Of a stretch of 64,000 nt of DNA, positions 27,849 to 38,000 are shown one piece after another. Each line of letters begins with the position of its first letter. Position 1 is the stretch's first letter. Location of the stretch: contig NZ_QTTA01000017.1 of NCBI RefSeq assembly GCF_003730275.1, positions 182,376 through 246,375 of the forward strand. The letters run 5' to 3'. The DNA comes from Brevundimonas halotolerans. GTDB taxonomy: Bacteria; Pseudomonadota; Alphaproteobacteria; Caulobacterales; Caulobacteraceae. The position numbers and the translations under genes were made by a program. Below the pieces are notes generated by a model. The model ran no database searches, was not told the DNA's origin, and saw only the letters and a list, made by a program, of their open reading frames with translations.

Positions 27849-28124
27849 ATGCCCACCATCGCCTTCTTTTATGGCATCGCGATCCGCATGTACTTCAACG
27901 ATCATGCGCCCGCTCACGTTCATGCCTACCACGGCGGGTTGGAGGCCAGGTTCGACATCGCAACCGGCAAGATGATCGATGGCAGGCTAGGCAGGAAACA
28001 GCGCAAGATCGTCGAGAATTGGATTCTGATGTATGGTCGTGAGCTGAACGCTGCATGGACGGCCGTGCGGAACGACGAAACACCAGAGCGAATCCCCGGA
28101 CCCGATACCGACCATGACATCTGA
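27849..28124 (+). CDS. DUF4160 domain protein
   Basis: A 91-residue DUF4160 protein with the conserved MPTIAFFYGIAIRMYFNDHAPAHVHAYHGGLEA block (FxxDHxPxHxH pattern) and a C-terminal LMYGRELNAAW helix. DUF4160 genes are regularly paired with DUF2442 genes, as here, and the pairs have been proposed as toxin-antitoxin-like modules without a proven activity. The ATG at 27849 begins at the conserved MPTI. It overlaps the DUF2442 gene by 11 bases. Confidence 0.87.
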   Translation: MPTIAFFYGIAIRMYFNDHAPAHVHAYHGGLEARFDIATGKMIDGRLGRKQRKIVENWILMYGRELNAAWTAVRNDETPERIPGPDTDHDI

Positions 28125-28395
28125 GCTTGTTAAAGTCAGGAAGCTGCAGAGGCTCGGCGATTATCGCCTGAAGCTGTGGTTCAGTGACGGTCAGGCAGGC
28201 GAGTGGGATTTCTCCGAGCTGGCTCGGCGCGGAACGCCCCTGACCCGGGCCTTCGAGGACCCGGCCTATTTCGACCGCGTGTTCCTGGAGTACGGCGCGC
28301 TGACCTGGCCCAATGGTTACGACTGGAGCCCCGAAGCGCTGTACCGGGACATGGCAGGGGCGGGTGCGTTGAAGGCTGAGAGCGTGGCGGCTTGA
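28114..28395 (+). CDS. DUF2442 domain protein
   Basis: A 93-residue DUF2442 protein with YRLKLWFSDGQAGEWDFSEL, then a stretch ending ALTWPNGYDWSPEALYRDM. The WPNG-D-W-P-E/D-LY motif is the family signature. It overlaps DUF4160 upstream by 11 bases and shares TTGA with the membrane protein gene downstream, so all three are translationally coupled. Confidence 0.88.
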   Translation: MTSELVKVRKLQRLGDYRLKLWFSDGQAGEWDFSELARRGTPLTRAFEDPAYFDRVFLEYGALTWPNGYDWSPEALYRDMAGAGALKAESVAA

Positions 28396-28766
28396 GCACG
28401 ACTCCGCGTCACGTCGATCCAGTCCAAGCGGAGGGCGCGCTCTCTTGGAGTCGTGTCGTCATAACCTCGCTTATAACCACTGCTGCTGGCGCGCTCGTTG
28501 CCCTGTTATCCTTCGCTGCACAGGTCGATGACGTGACAGCCCAAACGCTCCTGCTCACGAGATGGGCGATGATTTGGCTGGGAAGCTCGCTTGCTTGCGC
28601 GATAACCGCCGCCATCGCCGCCTACGTGTACCAATACAGGCTGGCCTATCACAGCGAGTGGGGTTGGTGCTGGGTGCTGAGTCTACTCCTGGTCATTGGC
28701 GCGCTCTTCACGTTGCTCATGGGCGGTGCCATCTCAGGCCAGCTGGTGCTCCACGCACTGGTCTAA
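28392..28766 (+). CDS. Three-span membrane protein coupled to the DUF4160/DUF2442 pair
   Basis: A 124-residue protein with three predicted spans (about 22-43, 58-80, 92-116) and no recognised family. It starts with TTG inside the DUF2442 stop (TTGA), so it is translated with that pair. Composition is more AT-rich than nearby housekeeping genes. It ends eight bases from the convergent pntB end. A membrane effector or tether for the pair is possible but unsupported. Confidence 0.6.
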   Translation: MSTTPRHVDPVQAEGALSWSRVVITSLITTAAGALVALLSFAAQVDDVTAQTLLLTRWAMIWLGSSLACAITAAIAAYVYQYRLAYHSEWGWCWVLSLLLVIGALFTLLMGGAISGQLVLHALV

Positions 28767-28774
28767 GTTCACGT

Positions 28775-30186
<1,412 letters not shown>

Positions 30187-30190
<4 letters not shown>

Positions 30191-30531
30191 TCGATTTCTT
30201 CCCCCAGGACGGTACGGGCACCCGCGATCAGCGGCGGTAGCGATCGGCGAACGATCTCGACCACGCGCTCCATGCGGACCTTTGCGTAGCCATGAACAAG
30301 CACATTCCTGAAGCCAGCCGCGTCCCGCAGTTCCAGGTCCGCGATCCCTTCCGGTTGGGTCTTCAGGATCTGGGCGGCGGCCTCACCGACGATCTGGACC
30401 GTTCGCAACACCGCATGCTCGCGAAGGCGATCCGCGAGAATGGTCCCGGCGTCACGGTCGCCGACAATATCGAGGGCCTCGCTGCCGTAGGCGACGATAT
30501 CCTCCAGCAGGAAACGGATCGCCGGGTTCAT
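30187..30531 (-). CDS. HepT-like HEPN ribonuclease toxin (DUF86)
   Basis: A 114-residue HEPN-fold protein with the RX4HXY active site as RNVLVHGY (Arg75, His80, Tyr82). The acidic N-terminal helix and the AVLRTVQIVGEAAAQI helix are typical of DUF86/HepT. HepT RNases are silenced by AMPylation of that Tyr by the partner MNT enzyme, which is encoded just upstream and overlaps by one base. I chose ATG 30531, at the start of the domain. Its stop overlaps the pntB ATG, an unusual location inside a core energy operon. Confidence 0.87.
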
Positions 30532-30866
30532 CACAGCGGTACGAGGTCCCGGGACATCCAGGCCCATCGCTCCGGAATCATCATCGCGCGGTCCACCAGA
30601 TCGACCTTGCGGCCGACCGCGTCCTGCAAGTCCTGCTGAAGCCCGCCCAGTCGCCAGTAGTCCAGTTGCCCCACGACGTCGAAGACCACATCGACATCGC
30701 TGTCGTCGGTTGCCTCGCCGCGGGCGACCGAACCGACAACACCGACGAACTCGGCCCCCACCGCATGGGCTGCAGCCTGATAGTCGCGCAGGACCGCGAG
30801 CACATGATCCAGCAGGGGCGCGCCCTCGAAGGCACGGACGGTATCCTCCATGCCCGGACCGGTCAT
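30531..30866 (-). CDS. MNT-domain nucleotidyltransferase antitoxin (MntA-like)
   Basis: A 111-residue minimal nucleotidyltransferase. The GSX10DXD motif is intact (Gly45-Ser46, then Asp57-Val-Asp59 in GSVARGEATDDSDVDVVFDV), and a third acidic residue follows in KVDLVD. With the adjacent HepT it forms an MntA-HepT type module, in which MntA AMPylates and disarms HepT. It overlaps the small membrane protein gene upstream by four bases (ATGA) and hepT by one base (TGATG). It is probably functional since every motif residue is present. Confidence 0.87.
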   Translation of the reverse strand: MTGPGMEDTVRAFEGAPLLDHVLAVLRDYQAAAHAVGAEFVGVVGSVARGEATDDSDVDVVFDVVGQLDYWRLGGLQQDLQDAVGRKVDLVDRAMMIPERWAWMSRDLVPL

Positions 30867-31147
30867 CGCCCCATCCCCTGGGTGCGGGCGAGGCGCCACA
30901 GAGCGGCGGCGATGAACAGGGGGCTGAGGATCAGAAAGGCCCAGTCGAACGGGTCCAGCGGGCGACCGTCGATCACCACCCGCGTCAGGATGGCCGAGAA
31001 CACCAGCACCACGCCGCAGTCGTTCAGACGCACCCGGCGGATGGGGTCGCGCTCCTTGACGAACATCCAGATCCACATGCCCGCGCCCAGCCCGGTGGCG
31101 ATCCAGGCGCCGACTTCGGCAATTTGGGTGGGATCAGGCTGCATCAT
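30863..31147 (-). CDS. Small membrane protein between pntAB and the MNT/HepT pair
   Basis: A 94-residue protein with two to three predicted spans (about 10-30, 45-60, 69-85) and no recognised family. It starts three bases after the pntAB stop and overlaps the MNT gene by four bases (ATGA). Its composition resembles its pnt neighbours. It could be a transhydrogenase-linked membrane protein or part of the inserted cassette. Confidence 0.65.
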   Translation of the reverse strand: MMQPDPTQIAEVGAWIATGLGAGMWIWMFVKERDPIRRVRLNDCGVVLVFSAILTRVVIDGRPLDPFDWAFLILSPLFIAAALWRLARTQGMGR

Positions 31148-31150
31148 GCG

Positions 31151-31495
31151 TCAGGCGGCCGACTTCGGAGCGGCGGCGGGGCGTTCCTTCTTGCGGTACA
31201 TGGCCAGCATGCGGCGGGTGACCATGAAGCCGCCGAAGATGTTGACGCTGGCCAGCGTCACCGCCGCGACGCCGGCGCCCTTGGCGATCCAGCCGTTCAT
31301 GCCCGAGGCCTCGGACACGGCCGCCGCGGCGATCAGGCCGCCGACGATGATGACGCTGGAGATGGCATTGGTCACAGCCATCAGCGGCGTGTGCAGCGCC
31401 GGCGTGACGCTCCAGACCACATAATAGCCGACGAAGATGGCCAGCACGAAGATGGCCAGACGAAAGACGGTGGGGTCTACGGGGACGTGTTCCAT
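31151..31495 (-). CDS. pntAB: NAD(P) transhydrogenase subunit alpha part 2
   Basis: A 114-residue membrane subunit (part of domain II) with three to four spans. It shows the conserved VVWSVTPALHTPLMAVTNAISSVIIVGG and VNIFGGFMVTRRMLAMY blocks. The split alpha subunit (PntAA + PntAB) is the arrangement of Rhodospirillum and other alphaproteobacteria. It overlaps the pntAA stop by one base (TGATG). Confidence 0.95.
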   Translation of the reverse strand: MEHVPVDPTVFRLAIFVLAIFVGYYVVWSVTPALHTPLMAVTNAISSVIIVGGLIAAAAVSEASGMNGWIAKGAGVAAVTLASVNIFGGFMVTRRMLAMYRKKERPAAAPKSAA

Positions 31496-32628
31496 CAGCC
31501 CTTCACTCCTTCATGGACGATGGCCCCGCCGTGGGTGACGGCGGCGGCCTTGAGGATTTCGTCGTCGAGGTCGACGGCGAGGATGCCGTCCTTGAGCATC
31601 AGGGCGACGAAGGCGACGAGGTTGCGGGCGTAGAGGCTGGAGGCGTCCGACGCGATACGGCCGGGCATATTGGTCCAGCCGACCAGGGTGACGCCGTTTG
31701 CGGTGGTGGCGAGCTCGCCCGCCTTGATGCCTTCGACATTGCCGCCGTTGTCGACGGCCAGATCGACGATCACCGAGCCGGGCTTCATCGAGGAGACGTG
31801 GGCGGCGGTGACCAGACGGGGGGCCGGGCGGCCGGGGATCAAGGCGGTGGTGATGACCACATCCTGCTTGACGATATGGCTGGCGGTCAGGGCCGCCTGT
31901 TTGGCCTGATACTCGTCGGACATCGCCTTGGCATAGCCGCCGGCGGTCTCGGCGGCCTTGAACTCCTCGTCCTCGACGGCGACGAATTTGGCGCCGAGCG
32001 ACTCGACCTGTTCCTTGGCGGCGGGGCGGACGTCGGTGGCGGTGACGACGGCGCCCAGACGCCGGGCGGTGGCGATGGCCTGCAGCCCCGCGACGCCCGC
32101 GCCCATGATGAACACCTTGGCCGCGGCCACCGTGCCCGCCGCCGTCATCATCATGGGGAAGCCTCGGCCATAGGCGGCTGCGGCCTCGATCACCGCGCGG
32201 TAGCCGGCGAGGTTGGCCTGGGACGACAGGGCGTCCATGACCTGGGCCCGGGAAATGCGGGGCACGAATTCCATGGCAAAGGAGGTGACGCCCGCGCCGG
32301 ACAGGGCCTGGACGGTGTCCTTGTCGCGCCAGGCGTCGAGCAGGGCGACGACCACGGTGCCGGGCCGCAACGCGCTGATCTCGGAGGCCGTGGGGCCGCG
32401 CACCTTCATCAGGATGTCGGCGCCGGTGAGCGCGGTCTTGAGGTCGCGGGCGACGGTCGCGCCCGCCTCGGCATAGGCGGTGTCGGGGATGGAGGAGCCC
32501 AGACCGGTGCCGGTCTCGACCACGACGGTCACACCCATACCGGTCAGCTTTCTGACCATGTCGGGTGTCAGGGCAGTGCGCGTCTCGCCATCTCGGCGTT
32601 CGCGGGTCACGGCGATAGTGACGGCCAA
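31495..32628 (-). CDS. pntAA: NAD(P) transhydrogenase subunit alpha part 1
   Basis: A 377-residue soluble NAD(H)-binding domain I. The Rossmann motif VFIMGAGVAGLQAIATARRLGA and the mobile-loop region are clear, and the N-terminus matches the alanine dehydrogenase-like fold (ERRDGETRTALTPD). I place the start at TTG 32628 because GGAGGG lies eight bases upstream and the encoded MAVTIAVTRERR matches family starts; the longer frame would run through the ribosome site. A large palindrome sits in the leader just before this site. Confidence 0.93.
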   Translation of the reverse strand: MAVTIAVTRERRDGETRTALTPDMVRKLTGMGVTVVVETGTGLGSSIPDTAYAEAGATVARDLKTALTGADILMKVRGPTASEISALRPGTVVVALLDAWRDKDTVQALSGAGVTSFAMEFVPRISRAQVMDALSSQANLAGYRAVIEAAAAYGRGFPMMMTAAGTVAAAKVFIMGAGVAGLQAIATARRLGAVVTATDVRPAAKEQVESLGAKFVAVEDEEFKAAETAGGYAKAMSDEYQAKQAALTASHIVKQDVVITTALIPGRPAPRLVTAAHVSSMKPGSVIVDLAVDNGGNVEGIKAGELATTANGVTLVGWTNMPGRIASDASSLYARNLVAFVALMLKDGILAVDLDDEILKAAAVTHGGAIVHEGVKG

Positions 32629-32640
32629 GCGAATCCCTCC

Positions 32641-32686
32641 GTGGGGTGGACAGTTCACAGACAGCCTAGGCTGTCTGGTCCCCCAC
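32641..32686. promoter_or_regulatory. Perfect 20-bp palindrome within a larger hairpin in the pntAA leader
   Basis: CAGACAGCCTAGGCTGTCTG (32658-32677) is a perfect palindrome, enclosed by GTGGGG (32641-32646) and CCCCAC (32681-32686). It lies between the oxidase-subunit terminator and the pntAA ribosome site, only about 20 bases from the latter. It could be an operator for a dimeric regulator or an RNA hairpin controlling translation. Confidence 0.6.
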
Positions 32687-32708
32687 GGTAAAGCGCTGGT
32701 TTTATATG

Positions 32709-32730
32709 AAAGGGCCGCGAAAACGGCCCC
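32709..32730 (-). terminator. Terminator after the aa3 oxidase subunit IV gene
   Basis: On the minus strand GGGCCG (complement of 32724-32729) pairs with CGGCCC (complement of 32712-32717) and is followed by TTT and an AT-rich stretch. It separates the subunit IV gene from the pnt operon, implying that pnt has its own promoter or relies on read-through. Confidence 0.6.
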
Positions 32731-32748
32731 CTGTCGAGTGTCTCGGGG

Positions 32749-33000
32749 TCAGTGCTTCGCGGGCTTGGACTTGAGCGCGAAGTAGCCGATCACCGCCAGG
32801 GCCAGAGCGGCGACGAAACCGAAGACGATGCTGCCACCCGGCTGCAGCCACAGCACGAAGAAGGTGATGCCCACCGCGATCTGCAGCGAGCCCCATTTGG
32901 CCAGGCTCATGAACAGGGAATAGGTCGCCTGCTGCTCGTGAACCGGCTGGGTGCCCTTTTGGTAGTCACCGTGGGTGGTTTCGGTCTCGGGGGTGGCCAT
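32749..33000 (-). CDS. aa3-type cytochrome c oxidase subunit IV
   Basis: An 83-residue protein. A soluble N-terminus (HGDYQKGTQPVHEQQATYSLFMSLAKW) leads into two hydrophobic stretches (about 39-55 and 60-76), matching the small alphaproteobacterial subunit IV of aa3-type oxidase. The gene is often found next to pntAA in this group, as here. The ATG at 33000 is used because the three residues before it add nothing conserved. Confidence 0.85.
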   Translation of the reverse strand: MATPETETTHGDYQKGTQPVHEQQATYSLFMSLAKWGSLQIAVGITFFVLWLQPGGSIVFGFVAALALAVIGYFALKSKPAKH

Positions 33001-33059
33001 GCGGATCATCCGGTCGGAAGGTCTGGTGTGCGGCCCTTATACCGACAGGGCCGTCGGGC

Positions 33060-33635
33060 TCAAGCGCCGTCGATGATATCCTGAAGCACGCGGGCCAGTC
33101 TCTGCTCAAGAGAGCGACATTCTGCCTCGCTCAGGTCGAGGCCGCCGGTGATCTCCTTGGAGACCGTCATGCCCATCATCAGGGCCGCCGCCATGCGGGC
33201 GCTGACCGCGCCGTGGTCGCCCCCGATCCAGGTGGTGAGCGGGTTCATGAACTGCTCGCAGGACTGTTGCTGGACCACCTCCATGGCGCGGGCCGAAGAC
33301 ATGGAGCGCAGGATGATCTGCAGGCCCTGCATCTTCTTGGGGCTTTTGGTGCCGTAAACGATCTCGTGGGCGATTCGGGTCGCGAAGGTCTCGCGGTCCC
33401 CGTCGAGCAGGGTCGAGCCCTCGTGGCAGTGATCGAGGGCCGCGCGAAACAGACCCTCCTTGGAGCCGAAATAGCGGACGATCAGGGCCGGGTCGACGCC
33501 CGCGTCCCCGGCGATGTCACGCATGCCGACATCGTCATAACTCTCGCGCGCAAAACGGTTTTGCGCGGCCTCGAGGATCGAGGCGCGCGTGGCGGCAGCG
33601 TTGCGCGGGCGTGGGCCGCATACAGGAAAGGCCAA
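33060..33635 (-). CDS. TetR family repressor of the RND efflux operon
   Basis: A 191-residue TetR regulator with an N-terminal HTH (TRASILEAAQNRFARESYDDVGMRDIAGDAGVDPALIVRYFGSKEGLF, about 16-60) and a helical ligand domain. It is divergent from the efflux operon. The 176-base intergenic region holds a palindrome over the predicted -35 box of the efflux promoter, so it is probably the local repressor. The inducing ligand is unknown. Confidence 0.9.
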   Translation of the reverse strand: MAFPVCGPRPRNAAATRASILEAAQNRFARESYDDVGMRDIAGDAGVDPALIVRYFGSKEGLFRAALDHCHEGSTLLDGDRETFATRIAHEIVYGTKSPKKMQGLQIILRSMSSARAMEVVQQQSCEQFMNPLTTWIGGDHGAVSARMAAALMMGMTVSKEITGGLDLSEAECRSLEQRLARVLQDIIDGA

Positions 33636-33673
33636 TCCGGTCTCCGATTAATGTCCCCACGGCCTATATGGCT

Positions 33674-33715
33674 TTGTCATCAGCTGTTGACAAGCGAAAC
33701 AGAGATCACCATTAA
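33674..33715 (+). promoter_or_regulatory. Efflux operon promoter with overlapping TetR operator candidate
   Basis: TTGTCATCAGCTGTTGACAA (33674-33693) is a 20-base palindrome matching at 9 of 10 pairs. Its right half contains a consensus -35 TTGACA (33687-33692). A -10-like CATTAA (33710-33715) follows after a 17-base spacer. A TetR dimer bound here would block the efflux promoter. Confidence 0.65.
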
Positions 33716-33811
33716 GTCACCCGTCGTTGACACCGCGCCTCCTCCCCGTTCGCGCCGTGCCGCTTTCCAACCTGACTGAGCCGGCTTGCCCGGCCGCCGG
33801 AGACTGCGCAG

Positions 33812-35014
33812 ATGCGCCATTTCAAGATCATGGCCGTGGCCGTGCTGATCACGAGCCTGCTGTACGGATGCACCGACCGGAGCGAGGCCCAGGGCCCGCC
33901 GCCGGCGCCGGAGGTGTCGGTCGCGACCCCGCTGGTCGATCAGGTCGTCGACTGGGACGAGTTCACAGGGCGCTTCGAAGCGCCGCAGAGCGTGGACGTC
34001 CGCGCCCGGGTCGGCGGCTATATCCAGGCAGTCCACTTCCGCGACGGGCAGTTTGTCCGCAAGGGGCAGCTGCTGTTCACCCTGGATGCGCGCCCGGCGC
34101 TGGCGGCGCTGGCCTCGGCCCGCGCCCAGGCCGCGCAGGCCGAAGCGCAGGTCGCTCTGGCGCGTAGTGAGCTGGCCCGCGCCGAATCGCTGCTGGAAAT
34201 CCAGGCCGTGTCGCAGGCCGAGGTCGATCAGAAACGCGCCGCCGTCCAGACCGCCGAGGCCGGTGTCGCCTCGACCCGGGCCGCCGTGCGCGGTCGGGAA
34301 CTGGACGTCGAGTTCACCCGCGTCACCGCGCCCATCTCGGGCCGCGTCTCGGACCGCCGCGTCGATGCCGGCAATCTGGTCGGAGGCGGGTCATCCGCCG
34401 CCGATGTGCTGACGACCATCGTCGCCTCCAGCCCCATCCACTTTGTGTTCGAGGCGTCTGAAGCGGTCACGCTGCGCTATCAGCGCGATGCGCGCGACGG
34501 CACCTCGGCCCCGATCCGCATCCGCCTTCAGGACGAGACCGGCTTCCGCTGGAGCGGCACGGTCGACTTCTCCGACAACGCCGTGGACCCGGCGTCGGGC
34601 ACCATCCGCCTGCGCGCCGTGGTGCAGAACGGCGACGGCTTCCTGAAGCCCGGCCTGTTCGGTCAGGCGCGGGTGGCCGGTGCCGCCCCCTATCAGGCGC
34701 TGCTGGTGCCCGATGCCGCCGTCGCCACCGATCAGGCGCGCCGCGTCGTCTATGTCGTCGATGCCGAGAATGTGGTCGTGGCCCGGCCGGTCGAGCTGGG
34801 ACCGCTGTCCGACGGCTTGCGCGTGATCCGCTCGGGGATCGAGGCCACGGACCGGGTGATCGTCAACGGTCAGCTGCGCGCCCGTCCGGGCCAGCCGGTG
34901 ACGCCAAAGACGGTCGAGATCGAACGCACCCCGACCGACACCCAGGCCCAGGTCACCCGCGCCCCGCCGGCCGCCATCGCCACACCGGCGGGCGCCCTGC
35001 CCCAACGCCGCTAA
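33812..35014 (+). CDS. RND efflux periplasmic adaptor subunit
   Basis: A 400-residue membrane-fusion lipoprotein. The signal MRHFKIMAVAVLITSLLYGC ends in a lipobox Cys. A lipoyl-like half motif (VRARVGGYIQAVHFRDGQFVRKGQLLFTLD) and a coiled-coil hairpin (about 100-165) follow, then the second lipoyl half (APISGRVSDRRVDAGNLV) and beta-barrel domains. It links the inner-membrane pump to the outer-membrane factor encoded downstream. The Pro/Ala-rich C-terminus is typical. Confidence 0.93.
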   Translation: MRHFKIMAVAVLITSLLYGCTDRSEAQGPPPAPEVSVATPLVDQVVDWDEFTGRFEAPQSVDVRARVGGYIQAVHFRDGQFVRKGQLLFTLDARPALAALASARAQAAQAEAQVALARSELARAESLLEIQAVSQAEVDQKRAAVQTAEAGVASTRAAVRGRELDVEFTRVTAPISGRVSDRRVDAGNLVGGGSSAADVLTTIVASSPIHFVFEASEAVTLRYQRDARDGTSAPIRIRLQDETGFRWSGTVDFSDNAVDPASGTIRLRAVVQNGDGFLKPGLFGQARVAGAAPYQALLVPDAAVATDQARRVVYVVDAENVVVARPVELGPLSDGLRVIRSGIEATDRVIVNGQLRARPGQPVTPKTVEIERTPTDTQAQVTRAPPAAIATPAGALPQRR

Positions 35015-35035
35015 GCGGGAAAGTCCGGCCCAGCC

Positions 35036-38000
35036 ATGAATATCTCTCGCTTCTTTATCGACCGGCCGATCTTTGCGACCGTGATCGCGGTCTTCATCAC
35101 CCTGGTCGGGGCCTTCGCCTATCCGCTGCTGCCGCTGTCGCAGTATCCGGAGATCGCGCCGCCGACGATCACGATCAACACCGCCTATCCGGGCGCCTCG
35201 GCCGAGACGGTGGCCGAGACCGTCGCCGCGCCGATCGAGCAGGAGGTCAATGGCGTCGAGGGGATGCTCTACATCTCATCGTCCTCCACCTCGGACGGGA
35301 CGGTGGCGGTCACCGTCACCTTCAACCCCGGCACGGATCTGGATGCCGCCCAGGTGCTGGTGCAGAACCGCGTGGCCCTGGCCGAGCCGCGCCTGCCCGA
35401 ACAGGTGCGCCAGATCGGCGTGACCGTGAACAAGCAGGAGAGCGGCTTCCTGATGATCCTGGGGCTGACATCCCCGGACCAGTCGCTGAACAATGACTAT
35501 GTCGGCAACTATGCGAACTCGACGCTGCGCGACCGGCTGCTGCGGCTTGAGGGCGTGGGCGCGGTCCAGATCTTTGGCGGTGGCAACTATTCGATGCGGG
35601 TCTGGATCGACCCGGCCAAGGCGGCCCAGCGCGGTCTGACCGGGCCGGACATCGTCGCCGCCCTGCGCGCCCAGAACGTCCAGGCCGCCGCCGGTGCCAT
35701 CGGCCAGCCGCCGTTCGACACCAATGCCGCGGCCTTCCAACTGCCGGTGCAGGTCGAGGGCCGCCTGACCGACCCGAACGAGTTCTCGAACATCGTCATC
35801 AAGACCGACGCCGAGGGGCGGGTGACCCGCGTCCGCGACGTCGCGCGTGTCGAACTGGGGGCCCAGGATTACGGCATCCGGGGCTTCTTTGACGGCGAGC
35901 GCGGTGTCGGCATGGCCATTATCCAGCAGCCGGGCGCCAATGCGCTGGGCACAGCAGATCGGGTCATGGCGGAGGTCGAGGCCATCCGGGCCGAGCTGCC
36001 GCCCGGCATGGACATTTCGATCCCCTATAATCCGACCGAGTTCGTCGCCGCCTCGGTCGAGTCGGTCGAACACACCCTGATCGAGGCCATCCTGCTGGTA
36101 GTGCTGGTGGTGGTGGTGTTCCTGCAGACCTGGCGGGCGGCGATCATCCCGATCGTAGCCATTCCTGTAGCGCTGGTGGCGACCTTCGCCGTGCAGCTGA
36201 TGCTGGGCTATTCGATCAACTCGCTGAGCCTGTTCGCCCTGGTGCTGGCGGTGGGCATCGTGGTCGATGACGCCATCGTCGTGGTCGAGAACGTGGAACG
36301 CTATATCCGCGAGGGTCTGGCCCCCAAGGAAGCCGCCTATCGCTCGATGCAGGAGGTCTCGGGCGCCCTGATCTCGATCGGACTGGTGCTGGTCTCGGTG
36401 TTCGTCCCGACCATGTTCGTGCCCGGCATCCCCGGCATCTTCTATAGCGAGTTCGCCATCGTCATCACCACGGCCTCGGTCGTGTCGCTGCTGGTGTCGT
36501 TGACGCTGTCGCCGGCCATGGCCGCCATGCTGCTGAAGCCGCACAAGGCGCACGACGATCACGCGCGCAAGCCCGGTGTGCTGGGCACCGGCCTGCACTA
36601 CCTCGGCTTTGCCGGGCGCAAGTTCAACGAGGGCTTTGACTGGCTGTCGGACCGCTACGGACGACTGACGGCGCGGCTGATCCGCAAGCTGGCGCTGGTC
36701 TTCGGGGTCTACGCCCTTCTGTTGCTGGGGACGGGTTTCACCCTGTTCAACACGCCATCCGGCTTCATTCCGGAACAGGATCAGGGCTTCCTGATCGGGG
36801 TTGTGCAACTGCCGCCGGGGGCCTCTCTGGACCGCACCCAGGAGGTCATGGCCCGCGCCTCGCAGATCATCCGCGACACCGAGGGCGTGGACGGCGTCGT
36901 GTCATTCGCGGGTCTGGACGGATCCAGCTTCTCGTTCGGATCCAATGCGGCGACCATCTTTGTCCGCCTCGACTCGTTCGATGAGCGCAAGACGGCGGAG
37001 CAGGCCGCAGCCGCGCTGGCCGGAGCCATCACCGGCGCGACCATGGGCATTCAGGACGCCAACATCTTTGTCATCGCTCCGCCCGCTGTGCAGGGCCTCG
37101 GCAACGGCAATGGCTTTCAGATGATGGTGCAGGACACCTCCGGCGCGGGCTATGTGCCGCTGGAAGGCGCGACCTTTGCCATGATGGGGGCCGCGGCCCA
37201 GGCGCCCGAGGCCGTCAATCAGGTGTTCTCGACCTATAACACCGGCTCGCCCCGGATCGCTGCGGATGTCGACCGCGACCGGGCGCTGATGATGGGGGTC
37301 CAGCCCGGCGATGTGTTCAACACCCTGGGGGTCTATCTGGGCTCGGCCTATGTCAACGACTTCAACTATCTGGGCCGCACCTTCCGGGTGACGGCGCAGG
37401 CAGAACCCTCGGCCCGGGACGACATCGCCGATATCGCCGCGCTGGAGACCCGCTCGGCCTCGGGCGCCATGGTGCCCATCGGATCGATCGCGACCCTGCG
37501 CGAAGAGTCCGGTCCGTCGCGGATCGTGCGCTACAACCTGTTCCCTGCGGCCGAGCTGCAGGGACAGGCGGCGCCGGGCGTGTCGTCGGGCGAGGCCATC
37601 GCGCGGATGGAGGCGCTGGCGGAAGCCACCCTGCCGCCGGGGTTCTCCTATGAATGGACCGGCCTTGCGCTGCAGGAGAAGCAGTCGTCGGGCGGGGCGA
37701 CACTGGTGTTCGTCATGGCCGTGGTGTTCGTCTTCCTGGTGCTGGCCGCTCAGTATGAGGCCCTCACCCTGCCGCTGGCGGTCGTGCTGATCGTGCCAAT
37801 GTGCATTCTGGCCGCCATGGTCGGGGTCAATCTGGCAGGGCTGGACAACAACATCCTGGTGCAGGTGGGGCTGGTGGTCCTGATCGCGCTGGCGGCCAAG
37901 AACGCCATCCTGATCGTGGAGTTCGCCAAACAGGCCGAGGACGAAGGGCTGAACCGCTGGGACGCCGCCGTACGCGCCTCGCAGACCCGTCTGCGTCCGA

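Noticed and set aside
35276..36808. A 510-residue minus-strand open frame inside the RND permease gene
   Set aside because: It is fully contained in a highly conserved permease gene and has a His/Gln/Asp-rich shadow composition.
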